A DNA stretch of 64,000 bases from Pterois miles (Eukaryota; Chordata; Actinopteri; Perciformes; Scorpaenidae). The notes under the pieces are model-generated. The model saw only the letters and a list, made by a program, of their open reading frames with translations, ran no database searches and was not told the origin of the DNA. Positions 1 through 11,729 of this stretch are shown here, in pieces. The translations under genes were made by a program, and so were the position numbers. Position 1 is the first letter of the stretch. Every line of letters begins with the position of its first letter. The stretch covers positions 8,469,001-8,533,000 of the forward strand of contig CAMQGK010000144.1 of NCBI GenBank assembly GCA_947000775.1, in the 5' to 3' direction.

Positions 1-1379
1 TAAAGGTATCATCATGTGTATGTCTGCTAAAAGCTAACAGTATGTACTGTATGTAACGTACTTTATTACCATTGTAGTATGCAGTTATTAGTTATGATCA
101 TGTGAAATCAAGGAGAGATGTTGGGATATGATTCATCTGTTCCACAGGTTTAATACTTCTGATTGTTACCTTTTCATACTGATAATTGAGTTATCATGAC
201 AATTTGAAAGGACTAAATGGTTACAAATTTCACATCTAAATATATAAAGCCTTGAAAATATAATTCACAAGGTCAATTGCTTGCTTACTACGGAGAATGT
301 CTACACACACTTTAGAAGCACACTTAGATTAAGGGTGTAACAATACATCACTCTGGGTTTCTTTATCAATTCAGTTAATCTTTGTGATATCAGCAAATAT
401 CACACTGTTGTACATGGAACTGATATAATATTGTGTCATGTTTAAACTTATGATTTACAACCCTAACTTAGATACATCACTATACGATAATGAAATTGCA
501 GTATTCATAGAAAAAATAGAAATAGCTATAATAGAAATAGCTAATGTTGGTGCAATTTATATTCAAAATTATAGACTGGCTAAATTGAGAGACAACCTCA
601 TGAATATATTTATTGAGATGCTTTGGACAGAGATTAATTTATCTCATACCAATCACTTCTTTTAGGATGTTGTTATAGACCACCTAAAGTAGATATTCAG
701 TATTTAGAGGAAATGTGTTAAATACTGCAGACTTCTGATCATGACAGAGAAATATATCCATTTTTAGTTGACTACAGCATAGACTAGATTGGCTATCATA
801 AATCTGTTCATTCAAAAAAAAGCTGAGTGAAACTGCTAAATGAAATGTATGATATGTAACATGTCAAATGCACATACTGTAAAGATGACATAATGCCTGT
901 TATCTACTGATTAGTAGTGGCACATAGTTGACCAAAACAACACTCATTCACAGAATATATTGAAAGGCATATTCAAACTGTATCAATGTCTGTATCACAT
1001 AAATGACATGGAAGGCAAAATAGCCTACACATTAAGTATTCTTATCAAAGCTAATAACTCAATAAACTAATTTCCCTCTTGGGATAATGAAGACTATCGA
1101 TAATACAGCACATCATAAAACCAAGCCAAGGATGAAGAGACTCGAACAAGCTACTACTAGATCCCTGCACAGATTATACACAATCACAAACCACACAAGA
1201 CCCAACATGAAATCATATAATATATGAAATAATGACTTTCACATTCCAAAGCTTGTCAGCAGCTCCATTCAGGTACGCACATTACTACAAGCATCATAGC
1301 CACATTGACAGTTGCACAGTAACGTTATGTTTATACAGCCCAGACACTGCATCAGGAAAGCCAGAGAGAGCAGAGAGAG
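1..1379. other. AT-rich stretch without recognisable gene
   Basis: Only short open frames occur here, the longest about 75 codons at 438-665, and none resembles a known protein. Base composition is strongly AT. It may be intron or intergenic sequence belonging to a gene that reaches in from the left edge (see the possible exon at 1405-1640). Confidence 0.5.
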
Positions 1380-1404
1380 GAGGGGGAGTGTTTGGCTCAC
1401 CTAC

Positions 1405-1640
1405 CGGTATCTGGAAAAGACCACTGTCCTCGTCATAGCGGCGAAGTTATCGCTTCAGATTTCCCGCTGCGTTTGAGGTCTTCCATCACAAACGACTCCA
1501 TCCAGCTCTTACTTATCACGTCCGACAACTTTATCCTCTTCCAGCAGTCTAGTCTGGAAGCTACTAGGCCTCCTTTCCACACTGTTTTCTCATAAGTACT
1601 AGCTAGCTTAGCGCTAACAGTTAGCAACGTTAGTCTGCCA
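1405..1640 (-). other. possible 5' exon and promoter of a minus-strand gene
   Basis: This is a GC- and CpG-richer island in AT-rich surroundings. Next to it are repeated GCTAGC and TTAGC motifs like those around the cnot4 start at 54.3-54.9 kb. On the minus strand a 64-codon open frame covers 1627-1433. A second frame starts with ATG at 1436-1434 and runs into a splice-donor-like GTAGGT at 1404-1399; a better donor match, GTGAGC, follows at 1400-1395. I do not recognise either peptide. The most economical reading is the first, perhaps partly untranslated, exon of a gene transcribed leftwards out of the window. It could also be chance. Confidence 0.25.
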
Positions 1641-2089
1641 AATGCACGATATAACGGGGCTAGCTAGCTAATAGCTAACTGGTTGTTTCATTGGAATTAA
1701 CCTCACCTGCTGGTTAACTTCCAGCGGCTCCATCTGTGTTAACCCCCCACGGTACCGTCCATAGAGGCGGAGCAGCCATTAATTGCTGGAGAGGCGTTAA
1801 CGGTCAACTGTTTAAGTTCATGTTCATTGTATCCATAGACTGTAAAAATGAACGACATGACAACAAAGAACGTATGTTACCCAGAAGTCAGCCGCTTGCT
1901 CCAGTGCAGCATCAGCAGTAATGGTGCCTTCAAATGAGGTCGTTTATTTCCGTGTCTGCGAATGAGCCGTTATGAAGGCCCCCTCATGTGGTGTTCACGA
2001 CCTCATATGTGGAGAGCTTCTGAAAGCTCGGAGTTCAGGACTTGTTGCGTGTTTGCTGAAGTTGTGTGAAAGCCCATGGAAGTTCATTT

Positions 2090-2695
2090 TTTGGTGCATA
2101 ACTTCATATATTGTAATTTTAGTCATATATATCGTTTTTCTTGGTAACTATATATCTGAGGAAACTCAGATTCCCAATGGTCTCATCTTTCTCCTCTGTC
2201 ATTATGTCTTTTCATTTCCTTCGTTATGTTACCTTCTTGTTAGCTTGCTACACTGTTAGCCTCTGTGGCTTCTAGACGGTGACAGTGACATTAATAATGT
2301 TATTGCTTAGCAGTGGTGATCTTCTCGACCAACCACTTGAATGCAACTTATGTGGTGTTCCCATCTCCTATGGTGCCTTCAAATGTTACTGGTGAATTGG
2401 TTTTCACAACATGTGAAGCCCTGGACACATCATGTGTTGCGTTCAAAGGATAAATCGTGAAGAACGCTGCTGCTGATGTTGTGTGCTGGTGATTGGCTGG
2501 GTTGGGTGTGTAGGCGGGACCTTGGCTTCACTTTTGTACAATATACATCTGTGTATACAGTCTATGTGTTTTTTTTTTTCATTACTTAGCTGCCCTCTTT
2601 TAGCATGTTTTAGCTCCTTGTTTTGATTCGTCAGTATGCCAATAGACTCAAACGAGCCAAGACAGACAGCAGTGGCTGTTTGAAGCAAATCCAGA
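2090..2695 (-). repeat. dispersed repeat, copy 1 (inverted to 11730-12450)
   Basis: The minus strand can be followed along most of the plus strand at 11730-12450. Shared landmarks are a start at GGATTTG, the stretch coding FESIG.L.NQNKELKH, GACTGTATACACAGATG, CCAGCCAATCA, GCCTTCAAATG and GAAGCCACAGAGGCTAACAG. The copies are clearly diverged. No transposase or reverse transcriptase is visible, so the family is unnamed. A second GGTGCCTTCAAATG motif near 1922 suggests the repeat extends further left. Confidence 0.7.
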
Positions 2696-2699
2696 GCTA

Positions 2700-4595
2700 A
2701 AAGGTGAGTAGATGTTGGACATATTCGTCCAGAAATATGAATCTAATAGGATACTCATGTTACTCTCTGTGAAGGGTCACACTAAGTGGGCAATTGCTTG
2801 CAAACAGGTTCGTCATGACAGCTATAAACTAATGATAGACAACTTTATCAGTGCTGTGTGTCAAATGTGCCTCCTAGTGGGCGAATACTTAATGAAACCT
2901 TAACTAAAAGTACCAGTAAATGGTTATAGGGAGTTATTCTGTAGAAATTACATGGTAATCCTGTCAAGTATTATAACAAAGGCTAAGAATGTAAATTAAA
3001 TAAAGAAGAGACATTTTATTAGTTTGATAAGATAATTGTATCTCTCTCTTTCTTTCATACCTTAAGTACACCACTATCACCAACAGTGGTTGAGCCGAAC
3101 TATTTGATGGAAATATACAGCAAACATGACCTACTACCTACATATTCCCTTTACCTACTGGTGTTTTCATGTTGCCATATTAACCACAACAACCAAATAC
3201 AGGAACATGCATTAACAAATGCATATAAGGCTGATGTACAGTATAGGGACTAACTAAATTTTGTGAATTCTCAGGAGACCACATTCTTGACACACTCCTC
3301 GAGTTAAGCAATGCACATAGCTGACAGAAAATAGTTGTGGCTACATACTGTAAGATCAGAGGGCTCTTGCCATGAGCTAATCATTCCATGTGCCATATAG
3401 GCAAGTGTTGAAGGAGTGTTGCCTGTTTATTTATAGGAGTCTCTAAGGTTCCACAGCAGAGAGTTGCTCTTTGAGCTGGATTCAATTACAGCTCTGGTGA
3501 AAGCTGAAATACAGCATCTATAATACAGACACAAACACGAGTATAAATTCTTGATGCGAATCTATAAGGCTTGTTTATTGTGCTGTTTTTACAACTGTTG
3601 AGGCACACAATAGTGACCATTTTTCCGGAGAAATACAGGTTGCTATATTAAACACATTAAGGCTATATTTTCAATATTCATGTAGGCTTTTATGTATTTT
3701 TTGTCTGCTGATTGAAACGAAACATACTTGTGGATATAGAAACATAATCTATGAATAGACCTATATAACAACTATGATGGCAGCAGCACCCTCCGTTATC
3801 AGTTCAACTCAGCATGCGCTGTCATCATCCCAAAACCTGTTAACCAGCAGTTGCATGAGAAACCCACAACTCCTCTGTGCTCAAAAAACAACCGTAATGT
3901 TAACATTTTAATTTAGATACACCATGGGAACACAACACAAATTAAACAATAGGTTCCCAGCAGTGGCAATTGAAAGTAAATAAACATAAATGTTCTTTAA
4001 ACTTAAGGAAAAACAGGCCCCTGTGCCTTAAATTGGCCTTGTTTGAGATCACAGGGACATAATGAAAGATTTATTAACGATCAGGCACAAATTTGAGTAT
4101 TTCAGGGAAGCTATATGCTATCAGAGACATGGCAACATCTTGCAGTCCAGATGGTCAGCACCGGCCTCAGCCTGACCTAATATCACGGTTCAGCGGTCTG
4201 TTTACGTTGTAAAGCTCTCTGTGACATGCAGGGACATGGCAGGTGAGCTACAAAAAGGCAAATGTTGGAGTTAACGCTGAGTAAACCTCTGAGCTTCTGA
4301 ACAAGTGAGGCCTTGTAAGTGCCAGTGTAAATATGGTTCTCCCTATAAAGAAAATAATCAGAAAAGCTACACTTACTTAAAATGAAATGATTTGTACAGG
4401 CAGAATATTTTTTTTGATGATTTGGCTGTAGAGTCTTCAGCAGTTTGCCAAGAAAAGAAACCAGTCAGGATGTAGTAGAGCATGAAAATGTATTTCATCT
4501 ATCTGTAGAAGTGGAGTTACTGTGTGTGACAGTAATGGTATAGATGTGTTAGTAGAAGTCACCCCTTCTTAGCGGGTGTAAATGTCATCAACGTT
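2700..4595. other. AT-rich intergenic stretch, nothing recognised
   Basis: No open frame, RNA gene or repeat that I recognise. Open frames are shorter than 65 codons. Confidence 0.5.
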
Positions 4596-4599
4596 ACCA

Positions 4600-4875
4600 A
4601 TAGAGCTGCAACAATTCGATTACTTGTCAACTATTAGATTAATCTGCGACTATTTTGATAATTGATTAATCAATTTGAGTATATTTTAAGAAAAAAAGGG
4701 TTTCTTTACTTCTCTATGACAGTAAACTGAGAGTCTTTGATTTGTGGACAAAACAAGACATTTGAGGATGTCATCAAATCAAATCAATCAAACACTGATG
4801 AAAATTTTATAGACCAAACAACTAACCAGGAAAATAATTAACAATGAAAATAATCATTAGTGTCAGTCCTAATCA
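4600..4875. repeat. dispersed ATTAATC-type teleost repeat
   Basis: The block starts with AGAGCTGCAACAATTCGATT, contains several ATTAATC and GATTAAT motifs, and ends near GAAAATAATCATTAGTGTC. Related but diverged blocks occur at 38650-38765, 42713-42805, 45650-45735, 51085-51376 and 59517-59770. They resemble an abundant class of short non-autonomous elements in fish genomes; the exact family is not determined. Confidence 0.55.
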
Positions 4876-5432
4876 GGAGGTTGATTTATAGCATTTTACC
4901 CAGTAGGTAAAAACCCATGTAATTGTGACCACTAGTGGAGAAGGAAATAATTTAATGTAAGGTTTAATAGTTATTAGTGGGTGCTGTAAGTGACAAATTA
5001 AAGCATACAAAATTTAGGGGTTATTTTCCCGAAGGGGGGTTTGGCTTCCCCCAAAAAATTTTAAAGGTGGCCCGGGTGGAAAACTTGTTATATTATTGAC
5101 TATAACGCTGATCAGTGTTATGGACCGTCATTACAGTGTCAAAGCAGCCTGAGGGAGTAGGGCAGCAACTAATCTTTATTTTATATCACTGATTAATTTA
5201 TCTATATATTTTATTAATTCCTCATTTTGTCAAGGCCTGTTCAGTTGGCGGCCTTTGGGCCGAATTCAGCCCTTTAACAACTTCAAGCCATCCCTTTGAT
5301 CATTTCTAAATATGAAAAATGTATTTTAAAAAAATCTTCCAATAAGGGTTTTATTATCTGCTCATCAACATTACCACTCATGCTATAGATGCTGTTATGG
5401 ATTGTTATAAGGAATATCATTGTGTTTTTATA

Positions 5433-6006
5433 AGGGCTGTCAAAGTTAATGCCCAAATGCGTTAACGCAAATTCATTATAACACCACAAATTTCTTTAAT
5501 GCATTAACACAATCGATCTACAGAAGTTCAGAAGAAAAAACTTTCATGGCCAATTTCAAAGGGGTCTCTTGACCTCTGACCTCCAGATATGTGAATGTAA
5601 ATGGGTTCTCTGGGTACCCACCAGTCTCCCCTTTACAGTCATGCCCACTTTATGATAATCACATGCAGTTTGGATCAAGTCATAGTCAATCAGCACACTG
5701 ACACACTGACAGCTGTTGTTGCCTGTTGGGCTGCAGTTTGCCATGTTATGATTTTATTATTAGTTTTTTTTATGCTAAATGCAGTACCTGTGAGGGTTTC
5801 TGGACAATATTTGTCATTGTTTTGTGTTGCTAATTGAGTTCCAATAATTAATATATACATATATTTGCATAAAGCAACATATTTGCCCACTCCCATGTAT
5901 TAAATACTTGACAAATCTCCCTTTAAGATACATTTTGAACAGATAAATGATTAATCACGAATAATCATGGGCAATCATGCGATTACATATTTAAATTGAC
6001 AGCCCT
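5433..6006 (+). mobile_element. 574-bp inverted-repeat element (MITE-like), copy 1
   Basis: It starts AGGGCTGTCAA and ends TTGACAGCCCT, a perfect 11-bp terminal inverted repeat. It has no transposase, and its open frames are not conserved with copy 2. A second copy lies in the opposite orientation at 55809-56378 and shares internal landmarks such as GGGTACCCAC and AAACCCTCACAGGTACTGCATT (strand-corrected). The terminal structure suggests a non-autonomous cut-and-paste DNA transposon. I see no exact target duplication. Confidence 0.75.
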
Positions 6007-6269
6007 AGTTTGTATTTAAATAACCTGCCAACAAACAATCAAAGTTTATGGGTGTTTACATTATTGTTTCTTTGTTTGTTTGTTTTCTTTTTTATTTTAT
6101 TAAACTTTTAACAAATAAACAAACAAACAAACAAAAAAACACAATACAGTGTATTAGCAATACACTAGCATTACAAGACTGGTCCATAGAAGAAAAAAAA
6201 AAAGTGTCAAGAAAGAAGAAAGAGTCAAGAAATCAATATGATGTCTTATTTTTTTTTTTCCAGATTCAC

Positions 6270-6340
6270 TCCCTGGTGGTCTAGTGGCTAGGATTCGGCG
6301 CTCTCACCGCCGCGGCCCGGGTTCGATTCCCGGTAGGGAA
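6270..6340 (+). tRNA. tRNA-Glu (CTC), one base short in the acceptor arm
   Basis: The sequence matches vertebrate tRNA-Glu-CTC almost throughout. The acceptor 5' strand is TCCCTGG, the D arm GGTCTAGTGGCTAGGATT, the anticodon stem CGGCG with loop CTCTCAC (anticodon CTC at 6303-6305), and the T arm CCCGGGTTCGATTCCCGG. The 3' acceptor strand reads TAGGGA where TCAGGGA is expected, so one C is missing and the last acceptor pair cannot form. A run of five Ts at 6345-6349 could terminate Pol III. It is either a recent pseudogene or a functional gene with a base-call error. Confidence 0.75.
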
Positions 6341-6349
6341 TTTATTTTT

Positions 6350-6676
6350 GGGGGCGGAGTAGCTAGTCTGTAGGGAGTTGGCTTGGGAACCGGAGGGTCA
6401 CCGGTTCAAGTCCCGACATGGACCAAAAACTGAGTGTGAACTGGTAGCTGGAGAGGTGCCAGTTTACCTCTTGGGCACTGCCGAGGTGCCCCTGAGCAAG
6501 GCACCAAACCCCCAACTGCTCGGGGCGCTTGTCAGGAGCAGCCCCATCACTCTGACGTCTCTCCATTAATGCATGTATGTGTGTTTCAGGTCTGCATGTA
6601 CCATGTATGAGTTTAACAGAGTGTAAATTGAATTTCCCCACTGTGGGACTAATAAAGGTAGATCTTCTTCTTCTTC
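6350..6676 (+). mobile_element. tRNA-derived SINE, copy 1
   Basis: The head is tRNA-like, with an A-box-like TAGCTAGTCTGTAGGGAGT and a B box GGTTCAAGTCCC at about 6402-6413. The body carries CTCTTGGGCACTGCCGAGG and GAGCAAGGCACC, then a 3' domain TTCCCCACTGTGGGACTAAT and a short CTT repeat tail. It is nearly identical to the copy at 52359-52698, so both are probably young insertions of one active family. Copy 2 (7441-7731) is more diverged. No coding capacity is expected. Confidence 0.85.
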
Positions 6677-7003
6677 AACCTCGGCAATCAGACACATGGA
6701 AATAGAAGGAGGGTCGTCCCCGACCCACCTCGCCGTTATGGCCTTCCTCACCAGCATTATAAGTGATTGAACCACCTCCACATATCGTCTTAGAGAGTCA
6801 GGGACATTTCTGAGCAAACATAGAAGTGGGTTTGCTGACACCTGTTGACCTATTGCTCTACTAATGTCACCGCATATTACCCTCCAGAATAACTGAATAT
6901 TGCTGCTCTCCCATAAGCAAAGCAGATTAGCACCTATATGAGTTTTATATTTTAAACAATTTGGTGATATTTGAGCAACGTACACCAAGATGTTCTTAAC
7001 CAT
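6677..7003 (-). pseudogene. LINE (L1-like) ORF2 C-terminal fragment
   Basis: The minus-strand frame reads through a cysteine/histidine-poor remnant of the post-RT region typical of L1-clade ORF2. The motifs visible are NCLKYKTHIGANLLCLWES, IQLFWRVICGDISRAI, LLCLLRNV and a late ITARWVGDDPPS. In L1-like proteins the same order occurs (a CxxC...H..W.C knuckle-like block, then IQ.FW, then a R..I...W....PPS segment). The fragment is short and no RT core is present. It ends exactly where the CTT tail of SINE copy 1 begins. Confidence 0.6.
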
Positions 7004-7440
7004 GCAACTTTGTTCAAATTCAAACTTAATATTTCTGAATAAAACTTATTTAAAGTGCTGTTTATATTGTTTTATTATTATCATCAATAATAAAAATGGC
7101 ATTAAATGCAACATTGTGTTTATTAAAACAACAACTTACTAACTTTAAAAAAGATGTTTTGTTTTCATGTTCAAATTTTCAGCCTTGCACATCAGACATA
7201 AGAAATGTAAATGTCCTGCCCCTTGGCATTTTACTATTTTTTGAATCTGGCCCTTCTAAAATAATAACAGTAATTAAATAGGCCTGGTTTAGTCTTTAAT
7301 ATGAAATGTTAGAAAGTAGTGAAAAAATGCTGTATCATAACTTCTCGGAGCCCCAAGGTGATGTCTTCAGATGTCTTGTTTTGTCCAATCTACATTCCAG
7401 AACCGAAATACTGTATATTTAATTTACAGTGATTGTGATT

Positions 7441-7731
7441 GGGGCGGCAGTAGCTCAGTCCGTAAGGACTTGGGTTAGGACGCGGAGGACGCCGGTTCAA
7501 GTCCCCCATGGACCAAGACCAACTGGTTGCTGGAGAGGTGCCAGTTTACCTCTTGGGCACTGCCAAGGCACCGAACCCCCAACTGCTCTGGGCGCTTGTC
7601 AGGAGCAGTCCCATCACTCTGACATCTCTACATTGACGCATGTATATGTACTGTGTGAACAACAGAGTGTAAAACTGAATTTCCCCACTGTGGGACTAAT
7701 AAAGGGATATCTTCTTCTTCTTCTTCTTCTT
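7441..7731 (+). mobile_element. tRNA-derived SINE, copy 2 (diverged)
   Basis: Same family as copy 1: GGGGCGGCAGTAGCTCAGTC head, B box GGTTCAAGTCCC, CTCTTGGGCACTGCCAAGG core, 3' domain with TTCCCCACTGTGGGACTAAT and a (CTT)n tail. It has internal deletions in the core relative to copies 1 and 3, so it is an older insertion. Confidence 0.82.
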
Positions 7732-9700
7732 AAGACAGAGACAACCACCAAATCCTCACATTTCAGAAGGTGGAACCAGATAAATAACTGATAAATGACT
7801 TGACTGATTGTAGCTGATAATTCTGTATAGAGTGTTTCAGCTCTAGTATTGATACTGTGGATATGTTAATCCATGTGTAGTGTTAAATCTAATGGTTGAG
7901 GCTCAGCACACTGAGAAAGAGGAGTCTTACACACAAACTGATACTGATAGAAGTAAACAGGAACTCAGTCAGCCTGGTGCTGTCAGATGCCAGGAGAGTA
8001 GAGTCTGAGAGTAGAATCGTAAAGTTACCAATAAAGATTCAACTTTAAGACCTTCCTTGATTAATAAGCCATGTGTGGTTTCTCCTGTGTAATGATCCCC
8101 CTGCAGTTGCCCCCAGCCTACACTTTGGACGACACCGTCTACTAAAAAAGGGAAAGGCTCGATCAAGGAGTGAAATGATAAGCCGAAGTAGGCGTGGGAT
8201 GGGACATGCAGAGGTAATTCCAAGGAACCCTTCCCTCCGGATCTGAGGTATCCGGTTTCATCTCTCGCCGCATGCCCCGCGTTACCTATCAGCAAAAACA
8301 TGAACATCAACTTCAGATGACAGCAGGCTAAAATTGGTGGATATCAAAACCCGGAGCTTGGCTGGGAGTATCCACTTTCTAGAGTGGAAGCCCTGGGTTC
8401 AAACACCTCAGGGTGAGGAGACCAAGTGCTCCACTCACTTGTTGAGCGGGTAATGGGGATGGCATAAACACAGCTTAGACTCTATTAGGCAGAGACTTTC
8501 ACACTATTAATTAGATGCAGCTGCACACGCTCCTCACATCTCCACCATATGCACTAGTTGATGAGTGAAGACTAAAATATACTGTATGCTGTAGCCCATA
8601 TAGAGCTCACTCTACAGCACACTGTACATTTAATTGTCATTGTATTATCAATCTTGGAACTCATCAGCTATCGGTGTGATAAAGAATAAGCCTCTGATGG
8701 CAACGACCAATTCTTCTGGGTTTCTGGTGTAGCCTGTGGATGTCTGGGCCAGGACTTCCTTTTCTGTGTGGCACTCATTGTTTACAGTCTGATTAGCAAA
8801 CTGAGATGCGAGGCTGGAGTTTAGAGCCAACGTGTACAAGCAGATTGTTTCACAAATAGGCAGTTTACACTCAGTTAAGTTTGTTTTTTAGCTAATGAGG
8901 AGCTAAATTGTCATCAGGCGAGCTGAGAGGCTCCAAGACCGCATGTGTTCGGCCTATTTTGCTCTCCACACTGACTGTTAACTGCATTCAACCAAAGCCT
9001 GCTCAAATGTGATTGGTCAATATTACAAACGGGAACCAGAACGCTTCCTGTTGGACAGGAATACACTGGACTGGACTTAATGATATGACAAACTGAATGA
9101 GAAGCAGTCAGCAGCAGGTTTTGTTTATGCAGAGCAGTTTCTTTCAGAGTATTAGACACATGAACAATGTGATCCTGAAGGAGCTGTTGACGAGCACGGT
9201 GACCGTCTAATATCTCCTTTTTCAATTTATAACACACCCTCACACACGCAAACATTATATGTATATGCGTTCATTCACCAATTGCAGCTACTAATGGCGA
9301 CGCCAGATACACACTTACAGAAATACACACACACACGCTGTAAATACTTGGCGTAATGTTCGGGAGGAGGATAGCCAACTAGGAGTCACTGACACAAGTA
9401 GCTACCGTGATTACCTCACGTCTGTAATGAGCTATATAGTCTATATTTAGACAAGTGCACTTAATCAAAATGCTAATAAACATCCGCTTTAAAAGAAATA
9501 TTGTGTTTCAGAATATCTGATCAATGCTAAAATGTATTATTTGAACAATTTTCATATTAGAATTGATGACATAATTATGAAGAAGAATACTTTTTTAGTC
9601 ATAAAGAATGATTTTCATCATGCTGCTGTGACATTTATAGATTGTATAAAGTATTTATCATCACAATTATTAAATCATGATGATATGCATATCGGTGAAG
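7732..9700. other. intergenic stretch, nothing recognised
   Basis: No convincing gene. Two open frames of 113 codons (8310-7969 and 9255-8914, minus) lack any recognisable domain. A B-box-like GGTTCAAACACC near 8397 lacks a tRNA fold around it. Confidence 0.5.
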
Positions 9701-9701
9701 A

Positions 9702-9880
9702 TCAGTGGTGGAAGAAGTATTCAGATCTTTTACTTGAGTAAAAGTATAAGTACTACAGTGAAAAACACTATTACAAGTAAAAGTCCTCCATTCAAAATCT
9801 TACATCGATCTAAATAAAAGTACAAAAGAATTAGCATCAAGATATACTTGAAGTTCCAAAAGTAAAAGTACGCATTGTTT
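9702..9880 (+). repeat. dispersed repeat with TTACTTGAGTAAAAGTA motif
   Basis: Begins AGTGGTGGAAGAAGTATTCA, followed by TTTACTTGAGTAAAAGTATA and AAAAGTCCTCCATTCAAAAT. This resembles a very common teleost short repeat. A related end in reverse orientation (GTACTTCCTCCACCACTGCT) occurs at 55720-55739. Confidence 0.6.
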
Positions 9881-9896
9881 TTTAATTTCAGAAACA

Positions 9897-9957
9897 TTAA
9901 TTTAATTTAATTTAATTTAATTTAATTTAATTTAATTTAATTTAATTTAATTTAATT
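9897..9957. repeat. (TTTAA)n pentanucleotide microsatellite
   Basis: About twelve uninterrupted copies of the 5-bp unit TTTAA, directly after the dispersed repeat that ends near 9880. Confidence 0.95.
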
Positions 9958-9959
9958 AG

Positions 9960-11555
9960 GGCTACTTATGGCCTACTGTAATTTTTGTATCGCAGTATTT
10001 GTTAAAATCGCAATATTTGTTAAAAGTGAAATGTGTGTGAAACTTTCAAATTAAATATTGTGTTGCTGCAGAGATGTCCTGGCCTACACATCATATTCTA
10101 CAGACTTAAGAAAACATCTTTATTTGGTACAGATCCCCTACAGATCCCCACTGCAAAAATCACACTATAATCATTTTAATTTGCTTTTCAATGAAAATGA
10201 GAATAAGGATGCAAAAAGTATCACCCTCTCTACATTAGTAATAACTAATATAATCATCATCATTATCATCATATAAAAAATTCCAATATCAGTCAAAATA
10301 CTTGCAATTAGATATTTTACTATTACACTATATACTGCTGGTAGCATATCCTATAATAATAATATATTATCATTAGATTACTTATATTTTGTATCAATAA
10401 TCTAAATTTGCAAAGTAACTACTAATTATTTTTAAAGAGTATTTCACAATTGTACAGTAATTGTGTAAATATACTTAGTTACAGTCCATTGATCACTGAT
10501 TTTCTCAACCATTCAAACATGCTGATTTCTCTGAAGAATGGTGAGAAAGCAGATGTTTCTTCGGTGTGAGTAAATCCACAGTATCGTCTTTCCATGGGGG
10601 ACTCCTGCACTCATAGGCTGTCGAGCCATTAATAACGACGGGAGGTTCCTCGCTGTCAGCATTCATGCACCCTGCAGGCTTTACGGCATGTGTCTCCCAG
10701 GCTACGTCTCATTACACGCAGTCACTGTAAAGACGTATGCACGTACATGCATATCTATGTGCATATCTGAGTGTGTGGATTTTTATAGAAGGCACTACTG
10801 TGAAACCCACCTCCAAACACGCATGGAGAATACAGCATGTGTTGTTATTAAAAAGTCAAAAGAGATCATATGAATAATGCACTCAAATGATGAAAGATGA
10901 TGTTCCACTAATGAATTTTGAAAAATTATCAAGGTGACACAGGCAAATTACACGGCTTTAATCCTTTCAGTACTTTATATTTTTGTCTGACCGATATACA
11001 AGCGCCACGTGCCCATTCCTCAGCTTGTTTGTTATTATTTGTTTCCTTGGTTACGGTCAAAGCTTGACACCTTGGCACGACCCAGACAGTCATTTGGTGA
11101 GCGCTATATGCTAACACATTAGCAGCAGGCGGCATCGTGTCCTGACACTGACATTTGACTCTGACATCTAACCCTTTGTTCAGTAATGGAAAGGCCCAAA
11201 AAAACTGTTCCTCCTCTGGGGAGCTGTGCTTGTTAACCTGACCACAAAAAACCCTCTCTGACATAAAAGTCTGTGGTAGCATGTTATCCCTGCCATCAGT
11301 GTTAGAAACTTCAGTAACACCGATTACGCCCTTGGGCTATTATTGTTGCGCTGCTGTGTGTACAACTGCGGTGACTGACATACCTGATGCAGCTTTATGA
11401 AGCAATGAAAGTGGAAAAAAAAAAACTGGCTATAAATAGATCACAATGCTGCAGTAACTTCACACTGTACACACACCCGGGCCACAGCTCCTAAACTTTA
11501 CCATTAAGTCTTCAAGAGTAGGATGAATTTTTAAACTGTAACCTGAAAGACAGTC
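9960..11555. other. intergenic stretch, nothing recognised
   Basis: AT-rich, with open frames up to 117 codons (11282-10929, minus) that show no domain. It also holds short CAT/ATC-rich simple sequence near 10250-10275. Confidence 0.5.
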
Positions 11556-11559
11556 GGCT

Positions 11560-11715
11560 CTATACTTTTGCAGGATCATAAAGAAGTGCAACAGGAATGA
11601 GTCCTAAAATGATTTAACATTTTAGCACTTCTGGTTCCCTCGTCTGGAAGTCAATGCTTTTCTTGAACAGGCTTTTAGTTAGATGCCTGAAATAAGGTCT
11701 GTAATTAACACGACA
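11560..11715 (+). repeat. dispersed repeat shared with 26450-26600
   Basis: Both blocks contain ACATTTTAGCACTTCTGGTT, then CCCT.GTCTGG.AGTCA and TTTTAGTTAGATGCCTGAAA in the same order and orientation, followed by a variant of GT.GTTAACAC. They are two diverged direct copies of one element, family unknown. Confidence 0.7.
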
Positions 11716-11729
11716 AGTTTAAACTCCGG

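Noticed and set aside
6566..7003. 145-codon minus frame as an intact host gene
   Set aside because: The N-terminal part matches LINE ORF2 and the C-terminal part runs into the SINE; it is a chimera of two transposable elements.
8345..8415. tRNA-like segment with GGTTCAAACACC
   Set aside because: The B-box match is partial, and I could not form acceptor or anticodon stems.
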